Below, piece after piece: positions 14,838 to 24,133 of a stretch of 40,081 nt of DNA (position 1 is the first letter of the stretch; each line of letters opens with the position of its first letter). Source of the DNA: an uncultured Pseudomonadales bacterium (GTDB lineage Bacteria > Pseudomonadota > Gammaproteobacteria > Pseudomonadales > Pseudohongiellaceae). The stretch covers positions 1-40,081 of the forward strand of contig CALKNV010000021.1 in assembly GCA_938091935.1 (NCBI GenBank). Direction: 5' to 3'. A program made the translations under genes and the position numbers. The notes under the pieces were generated by a model. It was not told the origin of the DNA, did no database searches, and was given only the letters and a program-made list of their open reading frames with translations.

Positions 14838-16940
14838 ATGATATTTCGTGCATTAGGGCTGGCGGGATTAACTTTGGCAGTAGCTCTGCCAGCGTTGGCG
14901 CAGCAGTCTGAATACGGCGCAGCAATTGACGCTGAGCGCCTGCAGGGCGCAGATAGTGAGAATGAGTCCTGGCTCAGCTATGGCCGCACCTATGATGAAC
15001 AGCGCTACAGCCCACTGGATCAGATTAATCGAGATACAGTGAGCGAGCTCGGCCTGAGTTGGTATGCGGATATGACCACCAGTCGCGGACAGGAATCTAC
15101 TCCAGTGGTGGTAGACGGCGCACTCTATATCACTACCGCCTGGAGTCTCGTACATGCCTTCGACGTGCGCAGCGGAGAGCGACTTTGGACCTATGATCCC
15201 CAGGTGGATCGTGCCAAGGGTCGGGATGCCTGTTGTGACGTGGTGAATCGCGGCGTCGCGGCCTGGGACGGCAAGATATTTGTAGGTACCCTGGACGGGC
15301 GTCTGGTTGCCCTCGACTCCGCGAGCGGTGACGTAGAATGGGAAGTGGCGACTGTGGATGCGTCGCTGCCGTACACGATTACTGGCGCACCGCGCGTGGT
15401 TAAAGGCAATGTCTTGATTGGCAACGGGGGTGCCGAGTACGGTGTACGCGGTTTCGTGACTGCCTATGATGCCGAGACTGGCGAGCAAGCCTGGCGCTTC
15501 TACACTGTTCCCGGCAATCCGGCGGACGGCTATGAAAGTGACGTGATGACCGCGGCCGCAGATACCTGGACCGGTGCCTGGTGGAACCTGGGGGGTGGCG
15601 GCACCGTGTGGGATGCTATGGCCTACGACCCTGAGTTAGACCTGCTCTATATCGGTGTCGGAAATGGATCACCCTGGAACCAGGCTCTGCGTAGCCCCGG
15701 TGGTGGCGACAACCTGTTTCTTTCTTCTATTGTCGCATTGGATCCGGACGACGGCAGCTATCGCTGGCACTACCAGACTACACCGGGTGAAACCTGGGAC
15801 TACACTGCGACCCAGCACATCATGCTGGCTGATCTCGAGATTGAGGGTGATTTGCGCCGCGTCGTGATGCAGGCACCCAAGAACGGTTTCTTTTACGTGC
15901 TGGATGCTGAAGATGGTGAATTGATTTCTGCCAATAACTACACGCCTGTAAACTGGGCGACCCATATCGACCTGCAGACCGGCCGTCCGGTTGAGGTTGC
16001 CGATGCCCGTTATGAGAAGTCAAACAACCCGGCCATTGTTTTGCCTGGACCGCTGGGTGGACATAACTGGTATCCCATGGCATTCAGCCAGGATACCGGC
16101 TTGGTCTACATTCCTGTGACTGAAAACTTCATGGGCTACGTGGCAGACGGCGAATTCGTGACAGACCCTGATGGCTGGAATACCGGTGTTGATTTTGGAC
16201 GAGGATTCCAATTAGTAATGAGTCAGCCCGAAATTCCGACCAATGCGTCTTTGCTAAAGGCCTGGAACCCAGTGACTCAGGAAGAGGTGTGGCGCGTGCA
16301 GCATCCAATCGGAGAAGGCAACGCGGGTGTGCTCGCAACGGCCGGTGGCCTGGTGTTCCAGGGTACACGCTCTGGGGAATTCGTTGCCTATAATGATGAG
16401 ACCGGTGAAGCCCTGTGGACAGACTACGTGCAGGCAGGCGTGATGGCAGCACCTGCGACCTTCACTGTGGATGGTGAGCAACACATTGCCCTGCTGGTGG
16501 GTTCACCTGCGCTTCCCAAGTCAGGACCAGGCGCTGCTGAACCCACTACGGTGGCTTCAAGAAATAATTCACGCCTGTTGATCTACCGCGCCGGTGGCGA
16601 TGCCATGCTGCCCAGTAATCCAATCACCACCAGTGTGGAAGGCGATTTTGAAATCCCCCAGATCGAGGCATCCAATGAGTTGCTGTCCCAGGGGGAGACC
16701 GCCTACAACCGCAACTGCGCAGTCTGCCATGGCCCAATGGGTATATCCCTGCGTGCGGACACCTACCCTGATCTGCGTCTGAGTCGTCGCATAGCAACCC
16801 AGGATTCATGGGCTGCCGTGGTATTGGAGGGCGAGTTGGCCGATGCCGGCATGGTGTCCTTTGCCAGCGAACTGGGTGATGGCGATGCCGAGGCAATACG
16901 CACCTATATCATCAACCAGGCGAATCTGACCCTGCAATAG
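14838..16940 (+). CDS. Quinohemoprotein alcohol dehydrogenase (PQQ + heme c)
   Basis: The 700-residue product has a signal peptide (cleavage near ALA-21), an eight-bladed PQQ propeller and a C-terminal cytochrome c domain. Visible landmarks are the vicinal disulfide C132-C133 (ACCDVVNRG), metal ligands E200 (GGAEYGVRG) and N276 (GVGNGSPWN), and catalytic D321 in WDYTATQ. The residue two after the catalytic Asp is Thr, so this is a calcium-type rather than lanthanide-type enzyme. The heme motif C627-A-V-C-H631 has a probable axial Met672. This is the soluble type II layout, which oxidises primary alcohols in the periplasm and passes electrons through its own heme. It has an AAGGAAG ribosome site and a strong terminator, so it is transcribed alone. 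Confidence 0.92.
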   Translation: MIFRALGLAGLTLAVALPALAQQSEYGAAIDAERLQGADSENESWLSYGRTYDEQRYSPLDQINRDTVSELGLSWYADMTTSRGQESTPVVVDGALYITTAWSLVHAFDVRSGERLWTYDPQVDRAKGRDACCDVVNRGVAAWDGKIFVGTLDGRLVALDSASGDVEWEVATVDASLPYTITGAPRVVKGNVLIGNGGAEYGVRGFVTAYDAETGEQAWRFYTVPGNPADGYESDVMTAAADTWTGAWWNLGGGGTVWDAMAYDPELDLLYIGVGNGSPWNQALRSPGGGDNLFLSSIVALDPDDGSYRWHYQTTPGETWDYTATQHIMLADLEIEGDLRRVVMQAPKNGFFYVLDAEDGELISANNYTPVNWATHIDLQTGRPVEVADARYEKSNNPAIVLPGPLGGHNWYPMAFSQDTGLVYIPVTENFMGYVADGEFVTDPDGWNTGVDFGRGFQLVMSQPEIPTNASLLKAWNPVTQEEVWRVQHPIGEGNAGVLATAGGLVFQGTRSGEFVAYNDETGEALWTDYVQAGVMAAPATFTVDGEQHIALLVGSPALPKSGPGAAEPTTVASRNNSRLLIYRAGGDAMLPSNPITTSVEGDFEIPQIEASNELLSQGETAYNRNCAVCHGPMGISLRADTYPDLRLSRRIATQDSWAAVVLEGELADAGMVSFASELGDGDAEAIRTYIINQANLTLQ

Positions 16941-16961
16941 TATGGGTTAAACCGTTAGTTG

Positions 16962-17000
16962 CAACAAAAAAAGGGGACCGTAGGTCCCCTTTTTTTGTTG
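16962..17000 (+). terminator. Intrinsic terminator after quinohemoprotein ADH
   Basis: A perfect 18-bp inverted repeat (16962-16979 and 16983-17000) with loop GTA contains GGGGACC/GGTCCCC and a run of seven Ts. Confidence 0.93.
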
Positions 17001-17084
17001 AGATGTCGCGCTAATGACACGCTACTTTGTTGGTGATGGAAAACTGGCTACACTGGGCTGAAATATTAGAGGGAGTCAGTCGGA

Positions 17085-18176
17085 ATGCAAAGATTCCGGA
17101 AATTAGCGAAGGCTAAAGTCGAAGCAATCATCACGGCGCTGCCCACGATGTCTCTGGCTTTGATATTGGCCAGCAGTGCGGCGCTAGGTCAGGCTGAGGC
17201 GGAACCTGTTGCCCACGGCGTTCGCAATGATCTGCCACGGCCGTACATAACCCAGCGCGATTGGGGTGAGTTACCAGACAACACAGTGGCCTGGGGGGCC
17301 GTCACCGCGGTTGAGCCTGCTCCCGATGGCAAGACTATATACGTGGTGCACCGCTGTTTCGAAAATTCCTGTGAAGATCGCCCGGAAGACCCGATCCTTA
17401 AATTTGATTACGACGGCAAGCTGCTGGCCAGCTTTGGCCAGGGCCTGTTTGTTTTCCCCCATGGTGCCATGGTTGATCACGAGGGCAACCTCTGGGTCAC
17501 CGATGCCAGGTCAAATGATGACACGGGTCACCAGGTGTTCAAGTTCAGCCCGGATGGCGAGATCCTGATGACTTTGGGGCGGGCGGGTCAAGGTGGCTCA
17601 GAGCCTGGCCTGCTGTATTGGCCTAATGATGTCGTTGTCGATCCCCGCGACGGCGATATCTTTGTTGCCGAGAGCCATCGCAACGGCCTCAATAATCGCA
17701 TTGTGCATTTCGCCAATGACGGTAGCTTCATCAAGGCTTTTGGCCGCAAGGGAGGAGCGGCCGGAGAGATGAGTGAGCCCCATACCCTGGCTATGGATTC
17801 AAGGGGCCGCCTGTTTGTCGGCGATCGGGAAAACAACCGTATTCAAATTATGTCGCAGGAGGGTGAATTTATTGATGAGTGGACGCAATTCGGCCGGCCC
17901 AGCGGCATCACGATCACGGCGGACGACACGATTTATGTGGCCGATTCCGAGTCTGGCCCAGACACGGGGGCTGGGGAGCTCATGGGCATAATGAAAGGTA
18001 TTCGCATTGGTTCGGCAATCGACGGCACGGTCTACAGCTTTATCGAAGACATGGAGCCGCTGCGAGATGATCATTCCGGAGCAGAGGGCGTTGGCGTCGA
18101 TCATGCGGGAAATGTTTATGGGGCTGTGGTGAGGCGGCGAATGTTGGAGCGCCACGTGCTGAAAAATGAGCCCTAG
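17085..18176 (+). CDS. Secreted NHL-repeat six-bladed beta-propeller protein
   Basis: The 363-residue product starts with a long signal sequence (hydrophobic residues 15-35, ending GQAEA). It continues as NHL-type repeats with the pattern F-PHG-hydrophobic-D-G-LWVTD: FPHGAMVDHEGNLWVTDAR, WPNDVVVDPRDGDIFVAE, EPHTLAMDSRGRLFVGDREN and RPSGITITADDTIYVAD. The arrangement resembles peptidyl-amidoglycolate lyase-like propellers and other bacterial periplasmic NHL proteins. No catalytic assignment is safe. A GAGGGAG ribosome site precedes ATG 17085. Its end overlaps the GNAT gene start by 11 bases, so the two are probably co-expressed. Confidence 0.8.
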   Translation: MQRFRKLAKAKVEAIITALPTMSLALILASSAALGQAEAEPVAHGVRNDLPRPYITQRDWGELPDNTVAWGAVTAVEPAPDGKTIYVVHRCFENSCEDRPEDPILKFDYDGKLLASFGQGLFVFPHGAMVDHEGNLWVTDARSNDDTGHQVFKFSPDGEILMTLGRAGQGGSEPGLLYWPNDVVVDPRDGDIFVAESHRNGLNNRIVHFANDGSFIKAFGRKGGAAGEMSEPHTLAMDSRGRLFVGDRENNRIQIMSQEGEFIDEWTQFGRPSGITITADDTIYVADSESGPDTGAGELMGIMKGIRIGSAIDGTVYSFIEDMEPLRDDHSGAEGVGVDHAGNVYGAVVRRRMLERHVLKNEP

Positions 18177-18756
18177 TCATGATCCAACCCACAGCAAGCC
18201 TGCAGTAAAAACCATGAAATTCAGTCATCGTATCGCGGCACAAACGGATATCCCGGCCATTATCGACCTGATGCGCCTTGCGATTGAAGAAAACATGAAA
18301 GCTTATCTCTCCCATGAAGAGATTGAGGCAGCCAAGGAAACCATGGGTGTGGACCAGACCCTCATAGATGATGGCAGCTATTTTCTGATCGAAGCCGAAG
18401 TTGACGGCAAGCAAGTGTTGGTTGGCTGCGGTGGTTGGGGCAAAAGACGTACCCTGTACGGCGGCAATCACACGAAAGGGCGAGATGATAGTCTAAGCGA
18501 TCCGGCGACGGAGGCAGCCCGTATCCGTGCCATGTACACCCACCCGAAGTGGACGCGCCAAGGCATCGGCTCTTTATTGATCAAACTGGGCGAGGATGCG
18601 GCTCGTGCTGCAGGATTCAAGCGTATTGCTTTGGGTTCAACCGTGGCAGGTGAACCACTTTACCTGGCCAAAGGTTTTAAGGAAGTCAGTCGAGAAGTAT
18701 TGAAAGGGGAAAACGGCTCGGACAATCTGGTAGTTACTATGGAAAAACCACTTTAG
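18166..18756 (+). CDS. GNAT-family N-acetyltransferase
   Basis: The 196-residue protein contains the GNAT core: an N-terminal FSHRIAAQTDIPAIIDLMRLA helix, the acetyl-CoA pyrophosphate loop MYTHPKWTRQGIGSLLIKLGE (R/Q-x-x-G-x-G/S pattern, RQGIGS), and the C-terminal GEPLYLAKGFKEV. The acyl acceptor is unknown. The first ATG (18166) overlaps the NHL gene. An internal ATG at 18214, just before the conserved domain, is an alternative start. Confidence 0.88.
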   Translation: MSPSHDPTHSKPAVKTMKFSHRIAAQTDIPAIIDLMRLAIEENMKAYLSHEEIEAAKETMGVDQTLIDDGSYFLIEAEVDGKQVLVGCGGWGKRRTLYGGNHTKGRDDSLSDPATEAARIRAMYTHPKWTRQGIGSLLIKLGEDAARAAGFKRIALGSTVAGEPLYLAKGFKEVSREVLKGENGSDNLVVTMEKPL

Positions 18757-18808
18757 GTAAATGATTTTTGAGCTTTAGACAGGATTGTCAATCAGCGGAG
18801 GTTGAGCC

Positions 18809-19174
18809 GTGGAAAGAGTTACGCTAGTGAATCGTTTTGTTAACTACGCAGATGCTGCGAGTGTATTTCCGTTGGTGCAGGCCATCGCATTTTCGGTAGC
18901 ACTTTCGTAGCCGGATATTCGCTGCTCTATAGCCGACATCTGGCTGCCGGTTGCCATTGGCAATATTATATTTTCCGTGCTGCTAACAGTGGTAATCGTG
19001 ATTTTCCGCCGTTCTGAGCTGGTGCTTCGGCAAGAAGAGGAGACGGATAAACTGGTTCTCACCTACCTGCAGCGATTACAGACGGGAAGATTCATCATCA
19101 TCTGGCTGGCTTGTGCGTTCGTGGTGTTAAGTGCCTACACAGCAATCCTCGATCCACTCTGCGGGCTGTCATAG
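18809..19174 (+). pseudogene. Small membrane protein gene interrupted by in-frame TAG
   Basis: GTG 18809 is preceded by GGAGG at the ideal spacing (18797-18801). The frame runs 33 codons (MERVTLVNRFVNYADAASVF...) to TAG 18908-18910. It then continues in the same frame without a shift for 88 codons (PDIRCSIADIWLPVAIGNII...) to 19174. The downstream part has two membrane helices (PVAIGNIIFSVLLTVVIVIF; FIIIWLACAFVVLSAYTAI) with a charged middle (RRSELVLRQEEETDK). The continuity suggests one protein of about 121 residues broken by a single stop, or less likely a re-initiated shorter protein from GTG 18977. The family is unknown. Confidence 0.6.
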
Positions 19175-19189
19175 TTTGAGCGAATTTTA

Positions 19190-19402
19190 ATGCGAACACT
19201 GATCTTTATGTTATTGGGAATGACGCTGGGAGCAGTTATGTCTCTGGTGCTGGCTGCTACTGTGGTTTTTCTGCTGCCTTTGATTACTGGCTTCGGCGGC
19301 GATGAGGCTTCCCAGGGTGTCATTCTGACCTTGGTAGTTGCTGTGTCTGCACCGGTAATGGGTTTGATTGGCGCGGCCATCGGTTTTCGCAAGTCACGCT
19401 AG
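19190..19402 (+). CDS. Small two-helix membrane protein
   Basis: The 70-residue product consists almost wholly of two hydrophobic helices (LIFMLLGMTLGAVMSLVLAAT... and ILTLVVAVSAPVMGLIGAAI) with a short GFGGDE loop and a basic end (FRKSR). It begins 16 bases after the interrupted membrane gene and is followed by a terminator, so the two form a transcription unit. Function is not known. Confidence 0.6.
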   Translation: MRTLIFMLLGMTLGAVMSLVLAATVVFLLPLITGFGGDEASQGVILTLVVAVSAPVMGLIGAAIGFRKSR

Positions 19403-19440
19403 ATCAGTCTGCAAACTGAGTCGCGCTTGTCAGTGCGCCA

Positions 19441-19469
19441 TAAAAAAGCCCTGCGAGGAGGGCTTTTTA
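19441..19469. terminator. Bidirectional intrinsic terminator
   Basis: TAAAAAAGCCCT and AGGGCTTTTTA pair around the loop GCGAGG. The hairpin lies between the plus-strand membrane gene and the minus-strand TonB receptor gene and has A and T runs on opposite sides, so it can serve both. Confidence 0.88.
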
Positions 19470-19497
19470 ATCTGGAACGAAGCTGCTGTGCCGGGAA

Positions 19498-21651
19498 TCA
19501 GAATGTAGTGCGGACCTGCAGTGCCAGCTCCATACCGCCACCGTTACAGTAGTCTTCAAATTCCTCAACAACACCACCGGCAGTAGCGCCAACGAAACGG
19601 GTTCGCTTTCGACACCATTCCGCGTTCGTCATGTTGTTGGATTCCAGTCGAAACATGAGGTTGCCAAAAGCGCGCTTCTCAACATAGGCAGAGAGGCGAG
19701 GGGCTTCGATAAACTCTTCGATATCATCAATATCGATCGCCTGGCGGCCAGTGCTGCCATTGGAGTTATTGCTGTAGTTGAAGCCATAGGTCAGGCCGCG
19801 GGAAGAGACGTCATGACGGAAACCCACATTAGCCTGCCAGCGGCCGTTACCGCGCTGACGTCGCTTGATATGGAGAAAAGGGTCCATGAATTCAGAATCA
19901 CGCAGGCGCACGCCGGTAGTTAGCAGGGCATTATTGAGGCCCATTGAGTCAAGCTTGGTACTGACGTCGAGGTTCAGTCCATAGCGCTTGCCGTCGCCGA
20001 TATTGCCGCGGGCAGATTCAAGATTATCTTCGCTGGTGGAGACGTCGATACGGTCGATGTGGTCTTCCACGTCGCGGTACCAGAATTGGGAATTGACTAC
20101 ACCGAGTTCGTTAGGCAATCGCATTTCGAGGTTCAACTCATAGCGCCAGGATTGCTCCTGACGAATGTCGGGGTTACCCGCTATCGTGTCTCGATCTTCG
20201 TCACCGCCATCTACGGAGGCGCTAAAGTCAGAAAAACTCAGCTGCTCCACATCTTTGCGGACGCCGGCTCGCAGCTGCAGGCTGGAGGTGATGTCGTAAC
20301 GGTAGTCGATTCGCGGTCGAACGAACTGAAAGTCGCGCGAGTTGCTGACATCGCCACTTTGCTCGATGGTAGAAGTTTCCACCACGATTGAACTTTCCAG
20401 TGACATCTTGGGATTAAGCTGCCAATTATGATTGGCGAAGGGTTCTGTGCGCATTTCCTGTACCGTGGAGTTACCGTTTGCAATACCCACCGGAACCAGG
20501 TTGCTAAATGCAGGATTGCGCTCACCGTCGGTATCACGGGCCAGCACCAGGTTGGAATCGCGGATTGTCTGTGCGCCTTCAACACCAAGCTCCAGTCCCT
20601 GAGAACCATTTAAGTCAAAAGTATATGAGGTACGCGCGATACGTTCGCGATCGCGACCCGCATTCTTGATGAACAAGTCTTGGGTGCTCACGTCATCCAG
20701 CAACTGAAAGCGATTGCGCTCGTTTAGCGAGTCGCGATCATTAACTATGAACAGAAGCCGAAAGGTGCCTGCGTTACGGAAATCGTGTTCGAAGTCACCG
20801 CCGACTTCCCAGTTATTGCGCTGGTTGGCGTTGGATTCGGTTTCCACACGTGAGGAATTGTCTGCCATCTGGGTAATGGTGCGATAACGTTCATCCGGGA
20901 TATCGCCAACAGTTTCGTACATTGCATTAAACTGAACCACGCTGCGCTGGAAGCTGTAGCCCAGGTTTATGCTGGTCTGCAGCTGGGTTTCATCCCGGGT
21001 GCGCGACTCACGGCGAACTTCGGTTAGATCGCCATTCGGACTGAAGCTGAATTCTTCGCTTTCCCAGGCGCGATAACGGGGATCGGCTCCCACGTTAAAC
21101 AGGTAGTTTAAATTCCCAGTCTGGCCAGCGTGAGAGAGTTGGCCGCCAGGATCGAAGGTGCCGTCCTGTACGACATCGGAGCGTAGCTGCACCGTAGTGC
21201 TGGAGCGGCTCGGTGTATCTAGCAACACGACGTTAACTATCTGCCCGCTGCCGCGCACATCCAGCTCTTTCGACGTGCCGCGAATAATTTCAATATGCTC
21301 CACCTGATCGGCAGAGATGCGTGCCAGCTGGCTGCGACCACCGTTATTCTTGCCGGTGATGCGTTGACCATTTATTAGCACTTCACCCGCACCGGATCCC
21401 AGGCCGCGCCCGCTACTGCTGCCGCGCAAGGCCAATTCAATGCCGGGAATGCGGCTCAACATATCGTTGGCAGAGACGGGATAGAACTGGTCAAAGTATT
21501 CCGATGGGTATACAACGGTCGAGTCTTCGCTCACTAACTCGGTAGAGGGTATCTCCGCTGAGACAGAAAGTGACCAGGCCACCGCTGCCGTCAGCAGGCT
21601 GGCTTTAGTCTTCGCGAGTAGTCGGCGTTTAGTAGCGTGCCTGAAGATCAT
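19498..21651 (-). CDS. TonB-dependent outer-membrane receptor
   Basis: The 717-residue protein has a basic N terminus and signal peptide (cleavage near VSA-32). A plug domain follows at about 50-150: VSANDMLSRIPGIEL, GEVLINGQRITG and VEHIEIIRGTSKELDVRGSGQIVNVVL. The remainder is a beta-barrel that ends in aromatic Phe (LQVRTTF), as outer-membrane insertion requires. The barrel resembles the OMP_b-brl_3 type. It imports a substrate using TonB energy. The ligand cannot be deduced, although the PQQ enzymes and esterase nearby make small organic compounds or metal complexes possible. No TonB partner gene or regulator is adjacent. The gene stands alone. Confidence 0.88.
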   Translation of the reverse strand: MIFRHATKRRLLAKTKASLLTAAVAWSLSVSAEIPSTELVSEDSTVVYPSEYFDQFYPVSANDMLSRIPGIELALRGSSSGRGLGSGAGEVLINGQRITGKNNGGRSQLARISADQVEHIEIIRGTSKELDVRGSGQIVNVVLLDTPSRSSTTVQLRSDVVQDGTFDPGGQLSHAGQTGNLNYLFNVGADPRYRAWESEEFSFSPNGDLTEVRRESRTRDETQLQTSINLGYSFQRSVVQFNAMYETVGDIPDERYRTITQMADNSSRVETESNANQRNNWEVGGDFEHDFRNAGTFRLLFIVNDRDSLNERNRFQLLDDVSTQDLFIKNAGRDRERIARTSYTFDLNGSQGLELGVEGAQTIRDSNLVLARDTDGERNPAFSNLVPVGIANGNSTVQEMRTEPFANHNWQLNPKMSLESSIVVETSTIEQSGDVSNSRDFQFVRPRIDYRYDITSSLQLRAGVRKDVEQLSFSDFSASVDGGDEDRDTIAGNPDIRQEQSWRYELNLEMRLPNELGVVNSQFWYRDVEDHIDRIDVSTSEDNLESARGNIGDGKRYGLNLDVSTKLDSMGLNNALLTTGVRLRDSEFMDPFLHIKRRQRGNGRWQANVGFRHDVSSRGLTYGFNYSNNSNGSTGRQAIDIDDIEEFIEAPRLSAYVEKRAFGNLMFRLESNNMTNAEWCRKRTRFVGATAGGVVEEFEDYCNGGGMELALQVRTTF

Positions 21652-21978
21652 GTTAAATTCCGTAGTAGCTTCTCAGATTCCATTCATTATTGATTGGCTA
21701 GTCATCTGCTGGCTTTGACTGCAACATTCCGGGCGCCAGGAGTCTCTCTAAGTAGTGAATAATTATATAGTTTTGGTTTCGGCGACTTTGTGACATTTTG
21801 TAGGGTAGCGGGGACGAATTCCGTGAAAATGTGTCAATTTCGTGGCAAATTGCAATTCTGAGCGCCTTTAGCTGCCTTCGACTGCCAGAGTCATCATCTC
21901 GAAGCCAGTCTGGGGATTCTGTGAATTGCCGCAAACAATGGTTGCAATCCCTGATTCAGGTGCTGATAACAAGGCATT
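21652..21978. other. Divergent intergenic region
   Basis: These 327 bases separate the TonB receptor (minus) from the glycosyltransferase genes (plus) and should hold both promoters. I see no clear operator, hairpin or gene. The frames present lack ribosome sites. Confidence 0.45.
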
Positions 21979-23082
21979 ATGCCAATAATAAAACAGAGCC
22001 GAAGACCCGAAATAACTACTGTGAATCCTGAAAAAGCCCCTATTCTCCTATTTCCGACCCACTTCCTTGGCAATTTTGTATTGGGATTGCCCTGGGTCTT
22101 GAAAGTGCTGGAAAGCTATCCAGATGCCCTGGTGGTGCTGGATGTAAGATTTGGCCCACTCGCTGCCATGGTATTGCCGCCGCAAACCAGGACCTTGCTG
22201 TTTCCGCGTAGCGAGATGGCGAAGGACAAACCGTTCTTCAGTCGGCTGTCCCACTACTGGCGCTTCATGCGGGCTTTTCGCGGCGCACGTACGGACACCA
22301 TTCTCGATTTGGAAGGAGAGCGCTTCACTGGCGTTCTGGCGCGTTTGAGCGGTTGCCGCAATCGGGTTGGACATATCGGAAAGCGCGCAGAGTTGTTCTA
22401 TACCGATATACGCGATCCCAATTACAAGAACCACCGCTATCATGCGTTCGGCGAAATTGTTAGCGAATATGTAGACGAGGTGGCGCCTTCCAGCAGTCTG
22501 CCTTATCGGATTGGTGCCTCAGCAGGGGAAACCATTGAAAAGTTGGTGACGGCAGCAGCGGGCAAGGAGCTTGTTGCCATTCACCCCGGTGCCAGTGTCT
22601 CCTACAAGCTGTGGGCACGGGAATATTTCGTAGAATTGGTCATCCTGCTGCATGAAGCAGGGCTGCAGGTTGTCTGGGTCGGAGCTGGCGACAAGGACGC
22701 TGAAATCATTGACGCAGTGACGGCTCAGTTGGAAGGGATTGAAGTCTTCAACTTTTGCAACCGGCTTTCTTTTGCGGAACTCGCCGAACTCTACCGGCGC
22801 TGTCGATTCTTTGTTGGTGGCGACAGCGGACCTATGCACCTGGCGGCGTCCACTGGTATCCCGGTTTTTGCTCTGTTCGGCCCAAGTGATGAAACAATCT
22901 GGGCCCCGCTGGGGGAAAACAGCCACCTGGTGCGCGGCTCAGAGGCTTGCGGCGAAGACTGCGATACTTTCCGCTGCAGCTTGAATTACCGTTGTATGAC
23001 ATCTTTAAGTCCGCTGTCTGTGATGGCTGTCATCAATGATAAGATACTCGACCACGATACAGCCCAGGCTGTAGAAGATTGA
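21979..23082 (+). CDS. Glycosyltransferase family 9 (heptosyltransferase-like)
   Basis: The 367-residue product is a GT9 enzyme of the ADP-heptose:LPS heptosyltransferase type. It has an N-terminal Rossmann-like start (ILLFPTHFLGNFVLGLPWVLKVL), the nucleotide-side HPGASVSYKLW near residue 200, and the signature RFFVGGDSGPMHLAASTGIP followed by VFALFGPSD. It would add a sugar to the LPS core at the inner face of the cytoplasmic membrane. A GTG at 22021 (VNPEKAPILLFPTHF) is an alternative start that begins right at the domain. Neither start has a strong ribosome site. It is followed directly by a GT2 gene, which supports an LPS-core role. Confidence 0.85.
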   Translation: MPIIKQSRRPEITTVNPEKAPILLFPTHFLGNFVLGLPWVLKVLESYPDALVVLDVRFGPLAAMVLPPQTRTLLFPRSEMAKDKPFFSRLSHYWRFMRAFRGARTDTILDLEGERFTGVLARLSGCRNRVGHIGKRAELFYTDIRDPNYKNHRYHAFGEIVSEYVDEVAPSSSLPYRIGASAGETIEKLVTAAAGKELVAIHPGASVSYKLWAREYFVELVILLHEAGLQVVWVGAGDKDAEIIDAVTAQLEGIEVFNFCNRLSFAELAELYRRCRFFVGGDSGPMHLAASTGIPVFALFGPSDETIWAPLGENSHLVRGSEACGEDCDTFRCSLNYRCMTSLSPLSVMAVINDKILDHDTAQAVED

Positions 23083-23123
23083 GCAGACATCGGAACAGAT
23101 TTCTCCTAGGTTGGGCTCCTCAA

Positions 23124-23891
23124 ATGTTTCAGAAAATTCCAGTTAGTGCATACATCATCACTCTCAATGAAGCGAATAATATCGGCGCCTGTCTGGATCG
23201 CCTGGTAGAGTTTGACGAGGTTATTCTCGTGGACAGCGGCAGCACCGATGGTACTGTGGAATTGGCCAGTCATTACGAAAACGTCAAAGCCAGTTTTCAC
23301 CAATGGTCGGGATTCAGTGAACAAAAAGCCCATGCATTGAGTCTGTGCAGAAACGATTGGGTGCTCAATATCGATGCCGATGAAATCCTTACTGATAAAT
23401 ACCTGGAGGAAGTTATCCGGGTAGTGGGGGAAAACAAAGTCGATGCGCTGGAATCAAATCGAACCCTATACCGGTGGGGCAAAATGCCCAAACACTTTGG
23501 TGGTGACGATCGCCTGATCCGCCTGTTCCGCAAGAGTGCCGGGCATTACGAACCGCGCCGCGTGCATGAAGGCATTAGTATTGAGGGGAAGGTCGAGAAG
23601 ACGGACGCGACTATTAACCACCTTGAGAACCTCACTTACTCACAGCGTATTGATAAGTCCAATAAGTACAGCCAGGCCAAAGCCGAGGACAAGTTTGAAA
23701 AGGGTAATGGTGTCTCTGTCCTAACACTTGTTTTCGTCTTTCCGCTAACTTTCATTCAATACTACTTCTTCAAGGGTTATTTTCTTGGCGGCGTGGATGG
23801 CCTGCTGACCAGCTTCAATGCAGCGTTTTATAACTTCATGAAGTATGCAAAGTTATGGGAACTCAAAAAGGGTGGCGCCAGAAAGCGTTAG
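23124..23891 (+). CDS. Glycosyltransferase family 2 (LPS core WaaE/KdtX-like)
   Basis: From ATG 23124 the 255-residue enzyme begins with the GT-A fold motif VSAYIITLNEANNIGACLDRL and EVILVDSGSTDGT. The metal-binding VLNIDADEILT follows near residue 80-90, then GHYEPRRVHEGI. One or two membrane-associated segments lie near the C terminus (VLTLVFVFPLTFIQYYFFKGYFLGG). These features fit the WaaE/KdtX-like beta-glucosyltransferases of LPS core assembly. An upstream TTG at 23079 overlaps the GT9 stop but adds an unlikely leader. The two glycosyltransferases form a likely operon. Confidence 0.85.
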   Translation: MFQKIPVSAYIITLNEANNIGACLDRLVEFDEVILVDSGSTDGTVELASHYENVKASFHQWSGFSEQKAHALSLCRNDWVLNIDADEILTDKYLEEVIRVVGENKVDALESNRTLYRWGKMPKHFGGDDRLIRLFRKSAGHYEPRRVHEGISIEGKVEKTDATINHLENLTYSQRIDKSNKYSQAKAEDKFEKGNGVSVLTLVFVFPLTFIQYYFFKGYFLGGVDGLLTSFNAAFYNFMKYAKLWELKKGGARKR

Positions 23892-24079
23892 TTATTTGGG
23901 GAGAGTGAAAGTCCAGCGATGAGATTTCCTGCTGGCTTTGCTTGCGCGAATTTCAATAAATCACTCGCCGCAGGGCAGCAAACCAAACCGTCTAAACCGA
24001 TTTCTGGAGATGAAAAATTTTACGTCAGTCTGACTTGTTTTTGGTGGTAAGAAAGGAATGACCCTACGATCGTAGAATT

Positions 24080-24115
24080 AAAAAGGGCGAAGCTGTTCAT
24101 GGCTTCGCCCTTTTT
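24080..24115. terminator. Bidirectional intrinsic terminator
   Basis: AAAAAGGGCGAAGC and GCTTCGCCCTTTTT pair perfectly (24080-24093, 24102-24115) around an 8-base loop. The hairpin lies between the convergent GT2 and hydrolase genes. Confidence 0.93.
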
Positions 24116-24133
24116 CATACCCGCTTGATCTGA

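Noticed and set aside
14868-15488. 206-codon minus-strand frame opposite the quinohemoprotein ADH
   Set aside because: It is an antisense shadow of a well-supported gene with no domain features of its own.
24064-24075. 12-bp perfect palindrome CTACGATCGTAG
   Set aside because: It lies between convergent genes next to a terminator, with no promoter to regulate, so it is probably chance.
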